A stretch of 64,000 nucleotides of DNA from Lysobacterales bacterium (GTDB taxonomy: Bacteria; Pseudomonadota; Gammaproteobacteria; Xanthomonadales; Wenzhouxiangellaceae). The stretch covers positions 41,112-105,111 of the forward strand of contig PBLG01000026.1 in assembly GCA_002722315.1 (NCBI GenBank), written 5' to 3'. Below are positions 35,184 through 45,545 of this stretch, one piece after another. The notes under the pieces were generated by a model. It did no database searches. It was given only the letters and a program-made list of their open reading frames with translations, and had not been told where the DNA came from. The stretch's first letter is position 1, and the number at the start of each line of letters is the position of its first letter. The translations under genes were made by a program, and so were the position numbers.

Positions 35184-37041
35184 GTTCTTCTTCTCCGGTT
35201 TTTCGCGCAATGTCCCATGCCGAAATCCAGTCGTCCATGCCTGCGGCGTATCGCTGCGCAATATTCCGGACGATGCCGACCGCATTCGCCAACAGGGCCG
35301 GATCGAGGTCTCGAGATTCCGAAACGGCCTTTTCCACGCGATTGTAGTCGCGCTCCAGGTAATCCGGCAGGGGCGCTTCGGAACGCACCTGCGCGATCTG
35401 CATCGAAATCCCGCTGCGCGCGCTCATGATCTGCCTGACCAACTCGTCGCGCAGCGCGCGATCGTCTGCATGGGCCATGTCTATCAGGGTCTGCTTGAGC
35501 AGTCCGGCGCGCACAGGGTGGGAGCTGGATCGCGCGGTTCGCGCGAGGTTGTCCAGTACGTGCCTGAAGAAAAGGCCGGCATTCAGCCCGGGCGGTCTTG
35601 CGATATCCTCGGCCGACCAATGACGCGGCCGTTCCGGTTGGTGCCTGAGCATCCAGGGCATTCCCAGCTGCAGGCTTCCGGGATCCATGAAGCGCACGAG
35701 TTCGCCCAGCAGCGAATCCTCTCCCGCGCCATTCGGCAAGGTCGGCAGCATCAGCGTGGAGTTGTCGATTCCGGTAAGCGTTGTCGTCATCAGGCTGTAA
35801 TCGGTCACGACCCTCAGGTCGGGCTCGCAGCGGGCGGTCCAGCGCCGTTCGAGCGCCGCTCGATAGCGCGCCTCGCCCTGCATCCACTCGGACAGCTCTC
35901 GCAAGGGCCGGCAGAACAGCCAGCGGGGTGAGTGGGTACCCGGGTCGCCGAAAACGCCGTTGACGGTGAACCGGATTCGACCCTCGGCACGCATCTCGGC
36001 CACGGTCGTCGGCGTCGGATCTCCGATGCGCGCCGGCTTCGGGCCAAGGTCGGAAAGGATCTCTCCGGCCGTCCGCCCGAGCCAGGATTCGTGCGCTCTA
36101 ACCGGATCGAGCCCGGCCGCATCGCGAAACGGCGTTCTCAACGATCCGGGCTGCGGAAATGCGGCGCCGTAATCGTTGCTGCTGCAGATCCTCACATGCG
36201 TCGGATCGGGGTCGTGGCCCCCGAATACGGCCTGCAGGGAGGCATCGTCGTCCAACAGTCCGAACCTGCGGCCCGCAGACATCAGAAGGGCTGCGTTGAT
36301 ACCGCAGCCATAGCGCAGGCCCTGGTCGTCGTGACCGTGCATGAACCAGCGCAGCTTCCGCCCGTCGATATCGGCGCGCGCCGAAAGCACATCGACCAGC
36401 CGTCTGCGATGGCCGGCATCGAGATGCAGCAGCCGGATGCCGGTGCGCTTGTCGGCGTCGGAGATCAATTCGTCGATCTGTCGCTGCACGGTCGAATCCG
36501 GCGTGTCGTCGATGATGATGCAGCGCAAGATCCCCGCGTCTTCGCAGCGGCCGTCGACGATACTGTCCAGGCCGCGCGCCAGCGCATTGGGCCGACCGCT
36601 GGATCGAATGTACAAGGTCTCGAGCCCGGGCCTGACGCCTGGCTCTCGAATCCGGTCGAACTCGCCGAACAGTTCCGGTTCGGACGCGAGGAAACCCTGC
36701 TTGCGCAGGTTCTGAAGACTATCCAGTGCGCGCGCGCGGAAGGCCGCCCCGTGGCGCCGGCACAATTCATCGGCATGCCCGGAAAGGGATCTCGGCCGAT
36801 CGCATTGCTGCAGAACCATCACATCGACGTTGGCCAGCCGTTGCATGGCCTCGCCGTGCGCCAACCGGACAACGGCTTCGGACGGCGAGATCGGGAAGGC
36901 GTCGAATGGCCTGGCCACCATGCGCTGGTTCGATCCCGCTGCCGCGGGCGGCGCCGAAGACACACTGAACGAAAAGCTGAACGATTGCTCGGACATATTG
37001 TTCGGCTGCACTTTCTCGAGTCTGGAAACGAATTGTGTCAT
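35158..37041 (-). CDS. Unknown protein with PqqD-like and glycosyltransferase-like regions
   Basis: A 627-residue protein I cannot name. Residues about 50-125 resemble a PqqD-like peptide-binding domain (V-L-Q-Q-C-D-R-P-R-S-L near 76 and L-R-K-Q-G-F-L-A-S near 112). Residues about 140-275 look like a GT-A glycosyltransferase fold: L-Y-I-R-S-S-G-R-P-N-A-L (143-154), I-I-I-D-D-T (175-180), and a DxD-like L-D-D-D-A at 263-267 behind G-I-N-A-A-L-L. The rest (about 290-627) is unassigned, with helical segments near the end. No signal peptide is seen. A start at 36996 (M-S-E-Q-S-F) is also possible. It is in operon with amgK, so a cell-wall or peptide-glycan link is conceivable but unproved. Confidence 0.55.
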   Translation of the reverse strand: MTQFVSRLEKVQPNNMSEQSFSFSFSVSSAPPAAAGSNQRMVARPFDAFPISPSEAVVRLAHGEAMQRLANVDVMVLQQCDRPRSLSGHADELCRRHGAAFRARALDSLQNLRKQGFLASEPELFGEFDRIREPGVRPGLETLYIRSSGRPNALARGLDSIVDGRCEDAGILRCIIIDDTPDSTVQRQIDELISDADKRTGIRLLHLDAGHRRRLVDVLSARADIDGRKLRWFMHGHDDQGLRYGCGINAALLMSAGRRFGLLDDDASLQAVFGGHDPDPTHVRICSSNDYGAAFPQPGSLRTPFRDAAGLDPVRAHESWLGRTAGEILSDLGPKPARIGDPTPTTVAEMRAEGRIRFTVNGVFGDPGTHSPRWLFCRPLRELSEWMQGEARYRAALERRWTARCEPDLRVVTDYSLMTTTLTGIDNSTLMLPTLPNGAGEDSLLGELVRFMDPGSLQLGMPWMLRHQPERPRHWSAEDIARPPGLNAGLFFRHVLDNLARTARSSSHPVRAGLLKQTLIDMAHADDRALRDELVRQIMSARSGISMQIAQVRSEAPLPDYLERDYNRVEKAVSESRDLDPALLANAVGIVRNIAQRYAAGMDDWISAWDIARKTGEEELVDQIIQS

Positions 37042-37125
37042 CCGGCATCAACGGCGCGTCCCGGGCCTGAAACCGCGCTCGCCGACGCCTCGGCGCACTT
37101 GCCGCCGCTTATCGGTTAAAATAAT

Positions 37126-37136
37126 ACCAAATTGGT
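37126..37136. promoter_or_regulatory. Perfect palindrome upstream of the suf operon, candidate Rrf2 operator
   Basis: ACCAAATTGGT is a perfect palindrome in AT-rich sequence, between the divergent 627-residue gene and the suf operon. It is followed by a plausible plus-strand promoter (TTGTTT near 37138 and TATACC near 37163, spacing 19). Rrf2-family SUF regulators bind similar AT-rich palindromes next to their own genes. Binding is inferred, not shown. Confidence 0.45.
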
Positions 37137-37195
37137 CTTGTTTTTCACGCGGCCGGTGGCACTATACCAGTGAGGGCCGAAATGGACGCCGGGAA

Positions 37196-37657
37196 ATGTT
37201 GAGAATTGGAAAGTTGACCGACTATGCAACCGTGGTGATGGCCGAGCTGGCCGATCACCCCGGCGAATGCTGGTCGGCCTCGCAGGTAGCCGAGGCCACG
37301 CGGCTGGAATTGCCGACGGTGGCCAAGGTACTCAAGACCCTGGCCCGGGCCGGGCTGATCGATTCGGTGCGCGGCGTCAACGGCGGCTACAGGCTGCACG
37401 ATCCGGCCGATTCAGTCTCGGTGGCCGCAATCATTCGCGCCATGGAAGGTCCGATCGCACTGACAGAATGCGGGCTGGAACCGGGTCTTTGCTCGCGCGA
37501 GCACGATTGCAGCCTGAAAGGGAACTGGCAGCGTATCGGCGAGACGGTCGAGCGGGCACTGGATTCGCTGACGCTGGCCGATCTTGCCGCGCCGCGGAAC
37601 CCGGGACTGCGACTGGTCACTCGAGCGGCGCCCGTACCTGGCGAATCGGCCAAGTAG
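37196..37657 (+). CDS. Rrf2-family SUF Fe-S assembly regulator
   Basis: A 153-residue Rrf2-type repressor, the first gene of the suf operon. It begins M-L-R-I-G-K-L-T-D-Y-A, the standard Rrf2 opening. A winged helix follows (about 20-75; S-A-S-Q-V-A-E-A-T-R-L-E-L-P-T-V). Three cysteines in C-G-L-E-P-G-L-C and H-D-C (about residues 92-106) match the 2Fe-2S ligands of IscR and SUF regulators. It should sense cluster supply and repress suf genes when clusters are plentiful. This is the 'SUF system Fe-S cluster assembly regulator' group, not the cyanobacterial SufR. Confidence 0.9.
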   Translation: MLRIGKLTDYATVVMAELADHPGECWSASQVAEATRLELPTVAKVLKTLARAGLIDSVRGVNGGYRLHDPADSVSVAAIIRAMEGPIALTECGLEPGLCSREHDCSLKGNWQRIGETVERALDSLTLADLAAPRNPGLRLVTRAAPVPGESAK

Positions 37658-37698
37658 CCGCTTGAACGGTCTTCAATCAAATTCATCAATGGTGTGGC

Positions 37699-39144
<1,446 letters not shown>

Positions 39145-39154
39145 AAGCTATTCG

Positions 39155-39302
39155 GCCGCGGATAGACGCAGATGAACACGGATGAAAAGCTTGCCGGCAA
39201 CGTGGAATACCACCGGAAGCGCGAAGGGCGGCAATGGAGTCGACAAAGCGGCTCCAATTTGATTGCCATTTTCATCAGCGTTCATCAGCGTTCATCCGCG
39301 GC
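39155..39302. repeat. Inverted-arm element within the suf operon, GCGGAT-type units
   Basis: The sufB-sufC gap contains two arms, 39155-39188 and 39269-39302, that are inverted copies matching at 30 of 34 positions. Each arm repeats a degenerate 10-base unit of the form GCGGATNNAC or GATGAACGCT. The 80 bases between the arms encode nothing recognisable. The arms begin with the same GCCGCGGAT as the element at 59067. Because sufB and sufC are normally nearly adjacent, the element looks inserted. It would be transcribed as a hairpin inside the suf mRNA. Confidence 0.85.
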
Positions 39303-39331
39303 TTGAGAGATTTGATATTTCAAGAGGTTTT

Positions 39332-40081
39332 ATGCTGAACATCAAGAATCTGCACGTCGCCGTCGGCGGCGAGGAAATCATCAAGGGGCTGGATCTGGAA
39401 GTCGGGCCCGGCGAACTGCACGCGATCATGGGACCGAATGGGTCCGGCAAGTCGACGCTGGGGTACGCGCTGGCAGGCCGTGACGGCTACGAGGTCACGG
39501 ACGGCTCGGTCGAGTTCGACGGCCGGGACCTGCTCGAGCTCGAGGTCGAGCAGCGGGCCGCGGCCGGGTTGTTCCTGGCGCTGCAGTACCCGGTCGAGAT
39601 CCCGGGCGTCAACAACGCCTATTTCCTGCGTGCCGCTCTGAACGCCCAGCGCAAGGCCCGGGGCGAGGAGGAGGTCGACTCCATGGCTTTCCTCAAGACC
39701 GTTCGCGAGCAGCTCAAGGCGCTGAAAATGGATGAAGCGCTGCTCAAGCGCGCGGTCAACGAAGGTTTTTCCGGCGGCGAGAAGAAGCGCAACGAAATCG
39801 TCCAGCTCGCCGTGCTGCAGCCCAAACTGGCGATCCTCGACGAGACCGATTCCGGGCTGGACATCGACGCCCTCAAGCTGGTCGCCGAGGGCGTCAACCG
39901 ATTGCGCGACGAGAACCGCTCGTTCATCGTCATCACGCACTACCAGCGGTTGCTGGAATATCTCGTGCCGGATCGCGTCCACGTGCTGTCCGACGGTCGG
40001 ATCGCCGAGAGCGGCGACCGGTCGCTGGCCCAGCGCCTTGAGCGCGAGGGCTACGCGTTCCTCGATACCGCGGAGGCCTGA
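39332..40081 (+). CDS. sufC: Fe-S assembly ATPase SufC
   Basis: A 249-residue ABC-type ATPase that energises the SufBCD scaffold. Walker A is G-P-N-G-S-G-K-S-T (34-42), the signature is F-S-G-G-E-K-K-R-N-E, and Walker B is L-A-I-L-D-E-T-D-S-G-L-D. The E-T-D-S-G-L-D form is the SufC hallmark. ATG 39332 follows AAGAGG and starts exactly at the family N-terminus. Only 6 bases separate it from sufD. Confidence 0.98.
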   Translation: MLNIKNLHVAVGGEEIIKGLDLEVGPGELHAIMGPNGSGKSTLGYALAGRDGYEVTDGSVEFDGRDLLELEVEQRAAAGLFLALQYPVEIPGVNNAYFLRAALNAQRKARGEEEVDSMAFLKTVREQLKALKMDEALLKRAVNEGFSGGEKKRNEIVQLAVLQPKLAILDETDSGLDIDALKLVAEGVNRLRDENRSFIVITHYQRLLEYLVPDRVHVLSDGRIAESGDRSLAQRLEREGYAFLDTAEA

Positions 40082-40087
40082 TTCGGA

Positions 40088-41308
40088 ATGTCGGCACTGA
40101 TCGAAAAACTGCTGCCGCAGGTCGCTGGCGAAGACGACGGCAGCTTCGGCGCCTTGCGCAGGAAGGCGCAGAAGGTACTGATGAAGCATGGCTTTCCGCA
40201 CCGCAAGACAGAGAACTGGAAATACCTGCCGCTGGGCCTGCTGGAAAAGCGCACATTCAGCGACGCGGTTCCCGACCGGGCCGCGACGCCGTCGCTGCCG
40301 ACATATCCGTTCGAGGCCGGCGTGATCCATTTTCACAACGGTCGCCTCGACCCGGACAGCTGTCGGCTTCCCGACGGCGTCTCGCTGACCGGCATGCTGC
40401 CGGCCGACATCGATGTTTCGGCGCTGGACGACACCGGTCCCGCCGACGCGTTCGCGTGGTTGAACCTCGCGCGCTTCGACCAGGGCTGGAAGCTGCGGGT
40501 GGACGGCCGACCCGACGAACCGCTGGTGGTCGCCACGACCTGCGACGACGAATTCGATGTGGCGGTTCACCCGAGACTGTGTGTGGAACTGGCCGAGGGT
40601 GCGACGCTGACGCTGATCGAAACCCAGGGCGGTCCGGGCGCCGGATTGATCAACGGCGTTCTGGACCTCCGGCTGGGTGCCCGGTCCAGCCTGACTCACG
40701 TCATCGAAAGATGCTTCGCCGAGACCGCCCTCATCCAGCGCACCGCGGCCCGCGTTTCGGATGCGGCCGCTTACAGGGCGTTCATACTCGACGGCGGCGG
40801 TCCGCTGACCCGGCAGGACCTGGTGGCCGAACTGGTGTCGCCGGGCGCGACGGCCGGCATTTCAGGCGTTGCGACGCTGTCCGGTCGCGCCCTGGTCGAT
40901 TACCACACGGCGATAGAGCACCGCGTGGGCGGTACGGAAAGCCACGAGAACTTCCGTATCCTGGCCGACGACCAGTCGACCGGCGTGTTCAACGGGCGAA
41001 TCCACATCCTGCGCGGCGCCGACGACAGTCACTCGCAAATGAATACCGGCAACCTGCTGCTCAGTGAAAATGCGCGCATCAATACCAAGCCGGAACTGGA
41101 AATTCACGCCGAGGACGTGACCGCGAGCCACGGGGCGACGATCGGCCAGCTCGACGACGACGCGCGCTTCTACCTGCGCTCGCGGGGACTGAGCGAGGCG
41201 CAGGCGATCGCGCTGCTGAAGTACGGTTTTGCCGCCGCGGTCTTCGACACCATGGCGTCGGGCGCGGTGCGCGACTGGCTGACCGACCGACTCAAGGAGC
41301 ACCTGTGA
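40088..41308 (+). CDS. sufD: Fe-S cluster scaffold subunit SufD
   Basis: A 406-residue subunit that pairs with SufB in the SufBC2D scaffold. The N-terminal helical part (1-70; F-P-H-R-K-T-E-N-W-K-Y-L-P) and central beta-helix with D-Y-H-T-A-I-E-H and L-S-E-N-A-R-I-N-T-K-P-E-L-E-I are typical. The H-G-A-T-I-G-Q-L-D-D segment near the end contains the conserved His of the SufB/SufD interface. Its stop overlaps the sufS start (TGATG). Confidence 0.97.
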   Translation: MSALIEKLLPQVAGEDDGSFGALRRKAQKVLMKHGFPHRKTENWKYLPLGLLEKRTFSDAVPDRAATPSLPTYPFEAGVIHFHNGRLDPDSCRLPDGVSLTGMLPADIDVSALDDTGPADAFAWLNLARFDQGWKLRVDGRPDEPLVVATTCDDEFDVAVHPRLCVELAEGATLTLIETQGGPGAGLINGVLDLRLGARSSLTHVIERCFAETALIQRTAARVSDAAAYRAFILDGGGPLTRQDLVAELVSPGATAGISGVATLSGRALVDYHTAIEHRVGGTESHENFRILADDQSTGVFNGRIHILRGADDSHSQMNTGNLLLSENARINTKPELEIHAEDVTASHGATIGQLDDDARFYLRSRGLSEAQAIALLKYGFAAAVFDTMASGAVRDWLTDRLKEHL

Positions 41309-42576
41309 TGGCCGCAAAGCTGGAGGGCCGAAAGATAGACGACCATTCGGAGACTTCGAGCCTGGACGTAGAGCGAGTACGTGCCGAGTTTCCGATCCTT
41401 TCCAGGGAAGTGCACGGCAAGCCGCTTGTGTACCTGGACAGCGCGGCCTCGGCGCAGCGTCCGCAGTCGGTCATAGACGCGGTCAGCGGTTTCTACAGTC
41501 GGTATAACGCCAACGTCCATCGTGGCGTCCACCAGCTCAGCGTCGAGGCATCCGAGGCGTTCGAGCAGTCGCGATCGACCGTGCGACGGCATCTGAACGC
41601 CGAGAGCGACCGCGAGATCGTTTTCACCCGCGGCACCACCGAGGCGGTCAACCTTGTCGCACAGTCGTTCCTGAGGCCGAAAATCCAGCCGGGCGACGAG
41701 ATCCTGATCACCCACATGGAGCACCATTCCAATATCGTCCCGTGGCAGCTTCTGTGCGAACAGACGGGTGCAGTGCTCAAGGTGGCGCCGATCAACCGGC
41801 GCGGCGAACTGCTGGTCGACGAACTGGAAGCGCTGATCAACGAGCGCACTCGCCTGATCGGGATCGTCCACGTCTCCAACGCGCTCGGCACCGTGAATCC
41901 TGTCGCCGAGGTGTGCCGGATCGCGCGCGAACACGGGGTCGCAACCCTGGTCGACGGGGCCCAGGCGACGCCGCACGTGGACGTCGACGTGCAGGCGCTG
42001 GGATGCGATTTCTACTGCCTGTCGGCACACAAGATGTATGGCCCCACCGGCGTCGGCGTGCTCTACGGGCGCGAGGCGTTGCTGGAAGCGATGCCGCCGT
42101 GGCAGGGCGGCGGCGAGATGATCACGCGGGTGAGCTTCGACGAGACCACCTACAACGACCTGCCGCACAAGTTCGAGGCCGGCACGCCCAATATCGCCGG
42201 CGTCATCGGCATGGGCGAGGCGTTTCGCTTCATTCAGCGAACCGGCATCGAGGCGATCGCGCGTCATGAAGCGCAGCTGCTGGCCTACGCCACCGAGCGA
42301 ATGGAGGCCATCGACGGACTGACCATCATCGGTACGGCCGAGCAAAAGGGTCCAGTGGTTTCGTTCACGCTGGAAGGCGCTCATCCCAACGATATAGGCA
42401 CCATCGTCGATCACTTCGGCGTGGCGATCCGCACCGGGCACCACTGCGCCATGCCGGTAATGCAGTTCTTCGAAGTGCCGGCGACGGCACGGATTTCGTT
42501 CGGCGTCTACAACACGACCGACGAAATCGACGTATTCCTCGACGCACTCGGGAAGGCGCGCGAGATGCTCGCCTGA
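41308..42576 (+). CDS. sufS: Cysteine desulfurase SufS (class II)
   Basis: A 422-residue pyridoxal-phosphate enzyme that takes sulfur from cysteine for cluster assembly. The PLP lysine is Lys242 in S-A-H-K-M-Y-G. The H-M-E-H-H-S-N segment (136-142) stacks on the cofactor. The active-site cysteine is Cys380 in R-T-G-H-H-C-A-M-P. ATG 41308 has AAGGAG 8 bases upstream and shares one base with the sufD stop; GTG 41305 is an alternative start. No sufE, sufU, sufA or sufT gene follows in this window. Confidence 0.97.
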   Translation: MAAKLEGRKIDDHSETSSLDVERVRAEFPILSREVHGKPLVYLDSAASAQRPQSVIDAVSGFYSRYNANVHRGVHQLSVEASEAFEQSRSTVRRHLNAESDREIVFTRGTTEAVNLVAQSFLRPKIQPGDEILITHMEHHSNIVPWQLLCEQTGAVLKVAPINRRGELLVDELEALINERTRLIGIVHVSNALGTVNPVAEVCRIAREHGVATLVDGAQATPHVDVDVQALGCDFYCLSAHKMYGPTGVGVLYGREALLEAMPPWQGGGEMITRVSFDETTYNDLPHKFEAGTPNIAGVIGMGEAFRFIQRTGIEAIARHEAQLLAYATERMEAIDGLTIIGTAEQKGPVVSFTLEGAHPNDIGTIVDHFGVAIRTGHHCAMPVMQFFEVPATARISFGVYNTTDEIDVFLDALGKAREMLA

Positions 42577-42604
42577 AAAACGGCTTTTTCGCCATGAAAA
42601 AAGC

Positions 42605-42626
42605 GCGGACAACACGCGTTGTCCGC
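42605..42626. terminator. Hairpin after sufS, possible weak terminator
   Basis: A perfect 9-bp stem with a 4-base loop lies 29 bases after the sufS stop codon. A run of six A's just to its left makes it a T-tailed terminator when read on the minus strand, where no gene approaches. On the plus strand no T-run follows, so it may pause or stabilise the suf transcript instead. Confidence 0.4.
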
Positions 42627-42696
42627 CCTGCCGGCCCGGCGCGTACCGGTGCTTCCCGGAGTTACAATGGCGCGAAATCCACGTCGGAGACCGTAC

Positions 42697-44460
42697 ATGC
42701 GTACCCTTTTGATCTTTCTAGCCGCAATCGTGGTGATCATCCTGGGTCTCTGGGCCACCCTGGTGCTGTACTTCGATGAAGAGAAGCTCAAGCAGATCGC
42801 GACCGAGCAGGTCCGGGCGCAAACGGGTCGCGAGCTGATCATCAACGGCCCGCTCAAGCTCGACTTCTTCCCCGGCATTTCCCTGGTGGCCTCGGATGTC
42901 GAGTTGTCGGGGCCGGAAAACTACAGCGGCCCGGATCTCTTCACGGCCGATGAGTTCCGCATGTCGCTTTCGCTGATGCCGCTGCTCAGCGGGAACGTGG
43001 AAACCGGTGATATCGGCCTGCAGAAGGCCGAGGTCAACATCCATACCGACCTGTCGGGCGTCAGTTCGCTGGACGGACTGGCCGGCGGGGACGCACCGGC
43101 CGAAACCGATGCGCCGCGATCCAGCGTATCGACCGGCCAGATCCTGCTCAGCGGCATAAGGTTGAACGTGACCGACGCCGCGACGGATTCGCGCCAGGTC
43201 TTCGTCGTCGAACGTCTCCAGGTCGATTCGTTCAGCTACGACAAGCCGGTACCGTTCGAATTCCAGGGCAGCCTCGGCGATCCGCCCGTGATCAGCGACA
43301 TCGATCTCAAGGGCGAAGTCGTCGTGCCTTCCGGCGCCGGCCCGATCCAGATCGCGCGCCTGGAAGTGGACGCCGATCTCTCCGGCGTGGCGATGGGTCT
43401 TTCCGGCAGTGGTGAAATCCAGCCGGGACCGCCGATGGCGGCGAGCTTCAGCGACGGACGCATTCGCCTCGGTGACAGCGAGTTCGAGGCCGCGTTTTCC
43501 TATACCGACGGTCCGCGCCCGATGATAGAGGCGACGCTGGAAGGCGAGATGCTGGACGTCGACGCGTTGCTGGCGTCGCTGCCGGCCGCACCGACCCAGT
43601 CGCCGGAGGCTGGCGGTGATGTTGATGGCGATAGTGCCGGCGACGCGCCCGAGGATTCGCCGTTGCTGTTGCTCCGCGATATGGACCTGGACGCCGAACT
43701 GACCCTGGAAGAAATGAAGATCTCGGGGCTGACCCTGAACAGCATTCGTACCCGGCTGCTGGCGAAGAACGGCATCGTGACCATAGATCCGCTCTCCGGC
43801 GCGCTGGCCGGCGGACGACTGGACGCGGTCGGCCGGGTGGACCTCAATGCCGAGCCGCCCTCGGTAAGCCTGTCGCCGGTATTCGACCTGGAAAACCTCG
43901 GGCAGGCATTGGCGCCCTGGGGCATGGACCGGTTCCTGACCGGCTCGGGTGTCCTGGATCTGGAACTGAACGCTCGCGGCCTGGACGTGAAATCGATTCT
44001 GGGCTCGCTGAGCGGCGACGGCGAATACGACTTCCGCGACGGCAGCATCAAGGGCTTGAACCTTGACGGCATGGTGGAGAGCCTGGCCGCACGCAACATA
44101 GCCGAGGCGGTCAGGACGGGCGTCGGCGGCACGACAGAGTTCCAGACGCTGGAAGGCGTTCTCTCGATCCAGGACGGCACGATCAGCCTTCCGGGAATGC
44201 AGATCATCACCGAACTGCTGGGCATCAGCGGAGACGTCCGGCTGGGCATGGCGGACCTCAGCCTGGACGGGCAGATTCGGGTCGAGGGCGAGCGCCTAAA
44301 CCAGATTCCGATCGCGCTGGAGGGCACGCTGACCCAGCCAAGACTGGTGCCCGATGTGGGCGAGGCGCTCAAGGAGGAAGCCGGTCGGCGCGTCATGGAT
44401 TTCCTGAAGAAGCGCAGCGAGCGGGAAGAGGAAAAGGAAGACGGCAGCGACGGTGGGTGA
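42697..44460 (+). CDS. AsmA-family envelope protein
   Basis: A 587-residue AsmA-family protein. One N-terminal membrane helix (about 1-22, L-L-I-F-L-A-A-I-V-V-I-I-L-G-L) anchors a long periplasmic part. That part opens with the AsmA N-terminal domain (K-Q-I-A-T-E-Q-V-R-A-Q-T-G-R-E-L near 28) and ends with the C-terminal AsmA_2-like domain (G-S-L-S-G-D-G-E-Y-D-F-R-D-G-S-I-K-G near 445). AsmA-like proteins are now viewed as phospholipid carriers between membranes. The start is the ATG after GGAGA; an earlier in-frame ATG adds a basic stretch and is less likely. It ends with a Glu/Lys-rich tail. Confidence 0.92.
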   Translation: MRTLLIFLAAIVVIILGLWATLVLYFDEEKLKQIATEQVRAQTGRELIINGPLKLDFFPGISLVASDVELSGPENYSGPDLFTADEFRMSLSLMPLLSGNVETGDIGLQKAEVNIHTDLSGVSSLDGLAGGDAPAETDAPRSSVSTGQILLSGIRLNVTDAATDSRQVFVVERLQVDSFSYDKPVPFEFQGSLGDPPVISDIDLKGEVVVPSGAGPIQIARLEVDADLSGVAMGLSGSGEIQPGPPMAASFSDGRIRLGDSEFEAAFSYTDGPRPMIEATLEGEMLDVDALLASLPAAPTQSPEAGGDVDGDSAGDAPEDSPLLLLRDMDLDAELTLEEMKISGLTLNSIRTRLLAKNGIVTIDPLSGALAGGRLDAVGRVDLNAEPPSVSLSPVFDLENLGQALAPWGMDRFLTGSGVLDLELNARGLDVKSILGSLSGDGEYDFRDGSIKGLNLDGMVESLAARNIAEAVRTGVGGTTEFQTLEGVLSIQDGTISLPGMQIITELLGISGDVRLGMADLSLDGQIRVEGERLNQIPIALEGTLTQPRLVPDVGEALKEEAGRRVMDFLKKRSEREEEKEDGSDGG

Positions 44461-44503
44461 GCTTGCCTGACGAGCCCCGCGCGCCGGCGCAGGTCCCGGT
44501 CGC

Positions 44504-45448
44504 ATGACTGATCGCGTGATGCAGGATCATGCCGGCGATACCGCCCGAAAGGCGCTGGTTGCCGGTCTCGGGGCCTATTCCTTCTGGGGCCTGGTGCCGC
44601 TTTATTTCAAGCTTGTCGCCTTTGCCGGCGCCGACGAGATCATCGCCCATCGCGTGATCTGGTCGGTGGGTTTCCTGGCGCTGGTGCTCACGCTTCGCAA
44701 CCGGCGAAATTTCCGCGCGCACGTCGCAATCAACAGGAAGGTGGCGGCTGCGCTGATGCTCAGCGGCGCGCTGGTGGCGGTCAACTGGCTGGTATTCGTC
44801 TACGCGGTCAATTCGGACCAGGTCCTTTCGACCAGCCTGGGCTATTTCATCAATCCGCTGGTCAGCGTGCTGCTGGGCACCCTTGTGCTGCGCGAGCGGA
44901 TGTATGGCGCCCAGGTCATTGCGGTCGGCCTGGCCGCGGCCGGGACGATCTACCTGACCGTGCAGGTCGGCGAGCCGCCGTGGCTGGCCCTGGCGCTGGC
45001 CTTCAGTTTCGGTCTTTACGGGCTGGTCCGAAAGGTAACCGACGTCGGTCCCATGGTCGGACTGTTCTGGGAGACCCTGATGATGATGCCGCTGGCGCTG
45101 TTGTGGCTCTTCTGGACCTCGCGCCACGGCGAAATCGTCTTCGGCGACCTCGGCCTGGCCCAGGATCTGCTGCTGATCGGCACCGGCCTGGTCACCGTGA
45201 TTCCGCTCGTGCTGTTCGCGACCGCCGCGCGCGGCCTCCCGCTGATCACGGTTGGCCTGATGCAGTACCTCGCGCCGTCGATTTCTTTCTGCCTCGCCGT
45301 GTTCCTGTTTCGCGAGCCGTTTACAATCCACCATGCGGTGGCTTTTGGCGCCATATGGTCGGCGCTGGCGCTCTACACGGGTGCGATCTGGCAACGTACC
45401 CGCCAGCAGCGGCGGATTGTCGCCGAGTCCATGCGCCGTACCGGTTAA
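44504..45448 (+). CDS. rarD: RarD-type EamA/DMT permease
   Basis: A 314-residue drug/metabolite transporter of the RarD subgroup with about ten hydrophobic helices. It has the RarD opening G-A-Y-S-F-W-G-L-V-P-L-Y-F-K. The conserved H-R-V-I-W-S, N-S-D-Q-V-L-S-T-S-L-G-Y-F-I-N-P-L and L-L-L-I-G-T-G segments are present. A C-terminal basic stretch faces the cytoplasm. It lies 43 bases after the AsmA gene. Its substrate is unknown; RarD proteins were linked to chloramphenicol sensitivity in older work, but that is not established for this one. Confidence 0.93.
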   Translation: MTDRVMQDHAGDTARKALVAGLGAYSFWGLVPLYFKLVAFAGADEIIAHRVIWSVGFLALVLTLRNRRNFRAHVAINRKVAAALMLSGALVAVNWLVFVYAVNSDQVLSTSLGYFINPLVSVLLGTLVLRERMYGAQVIAVGLAAAGTIYLTVQVGEPPWLALALAFSFGLYGLVRKVTDVGPMVGLFWETLMMMPLALLWLFWTSRHGEIVFGDLGLAQDLLLIGTGLVTVIPLVLFATAARGLPLITVGLMQYLAPSISFCLAVFLFREPFTIHHAVAFGAIWSALALYTGAIWQRTRQQRRIVAESMRRTG

Positions 45449-45545
45449 CATCGTCGTGACCCGACGCACGGGCGCAGACCGGCCGGAATCCCGGATTGCG
45501 CGGATTCGCGCAGCCAATTGATCGAATCGGAAACAACACCAATCG

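Noticed and set aside
42597..42626. A hairpin near the AsmA start, considered as a riboswitch.
   Set aside because: It is only a 9-bp stem with a tetraloop, with no conserved aptamer sequence.
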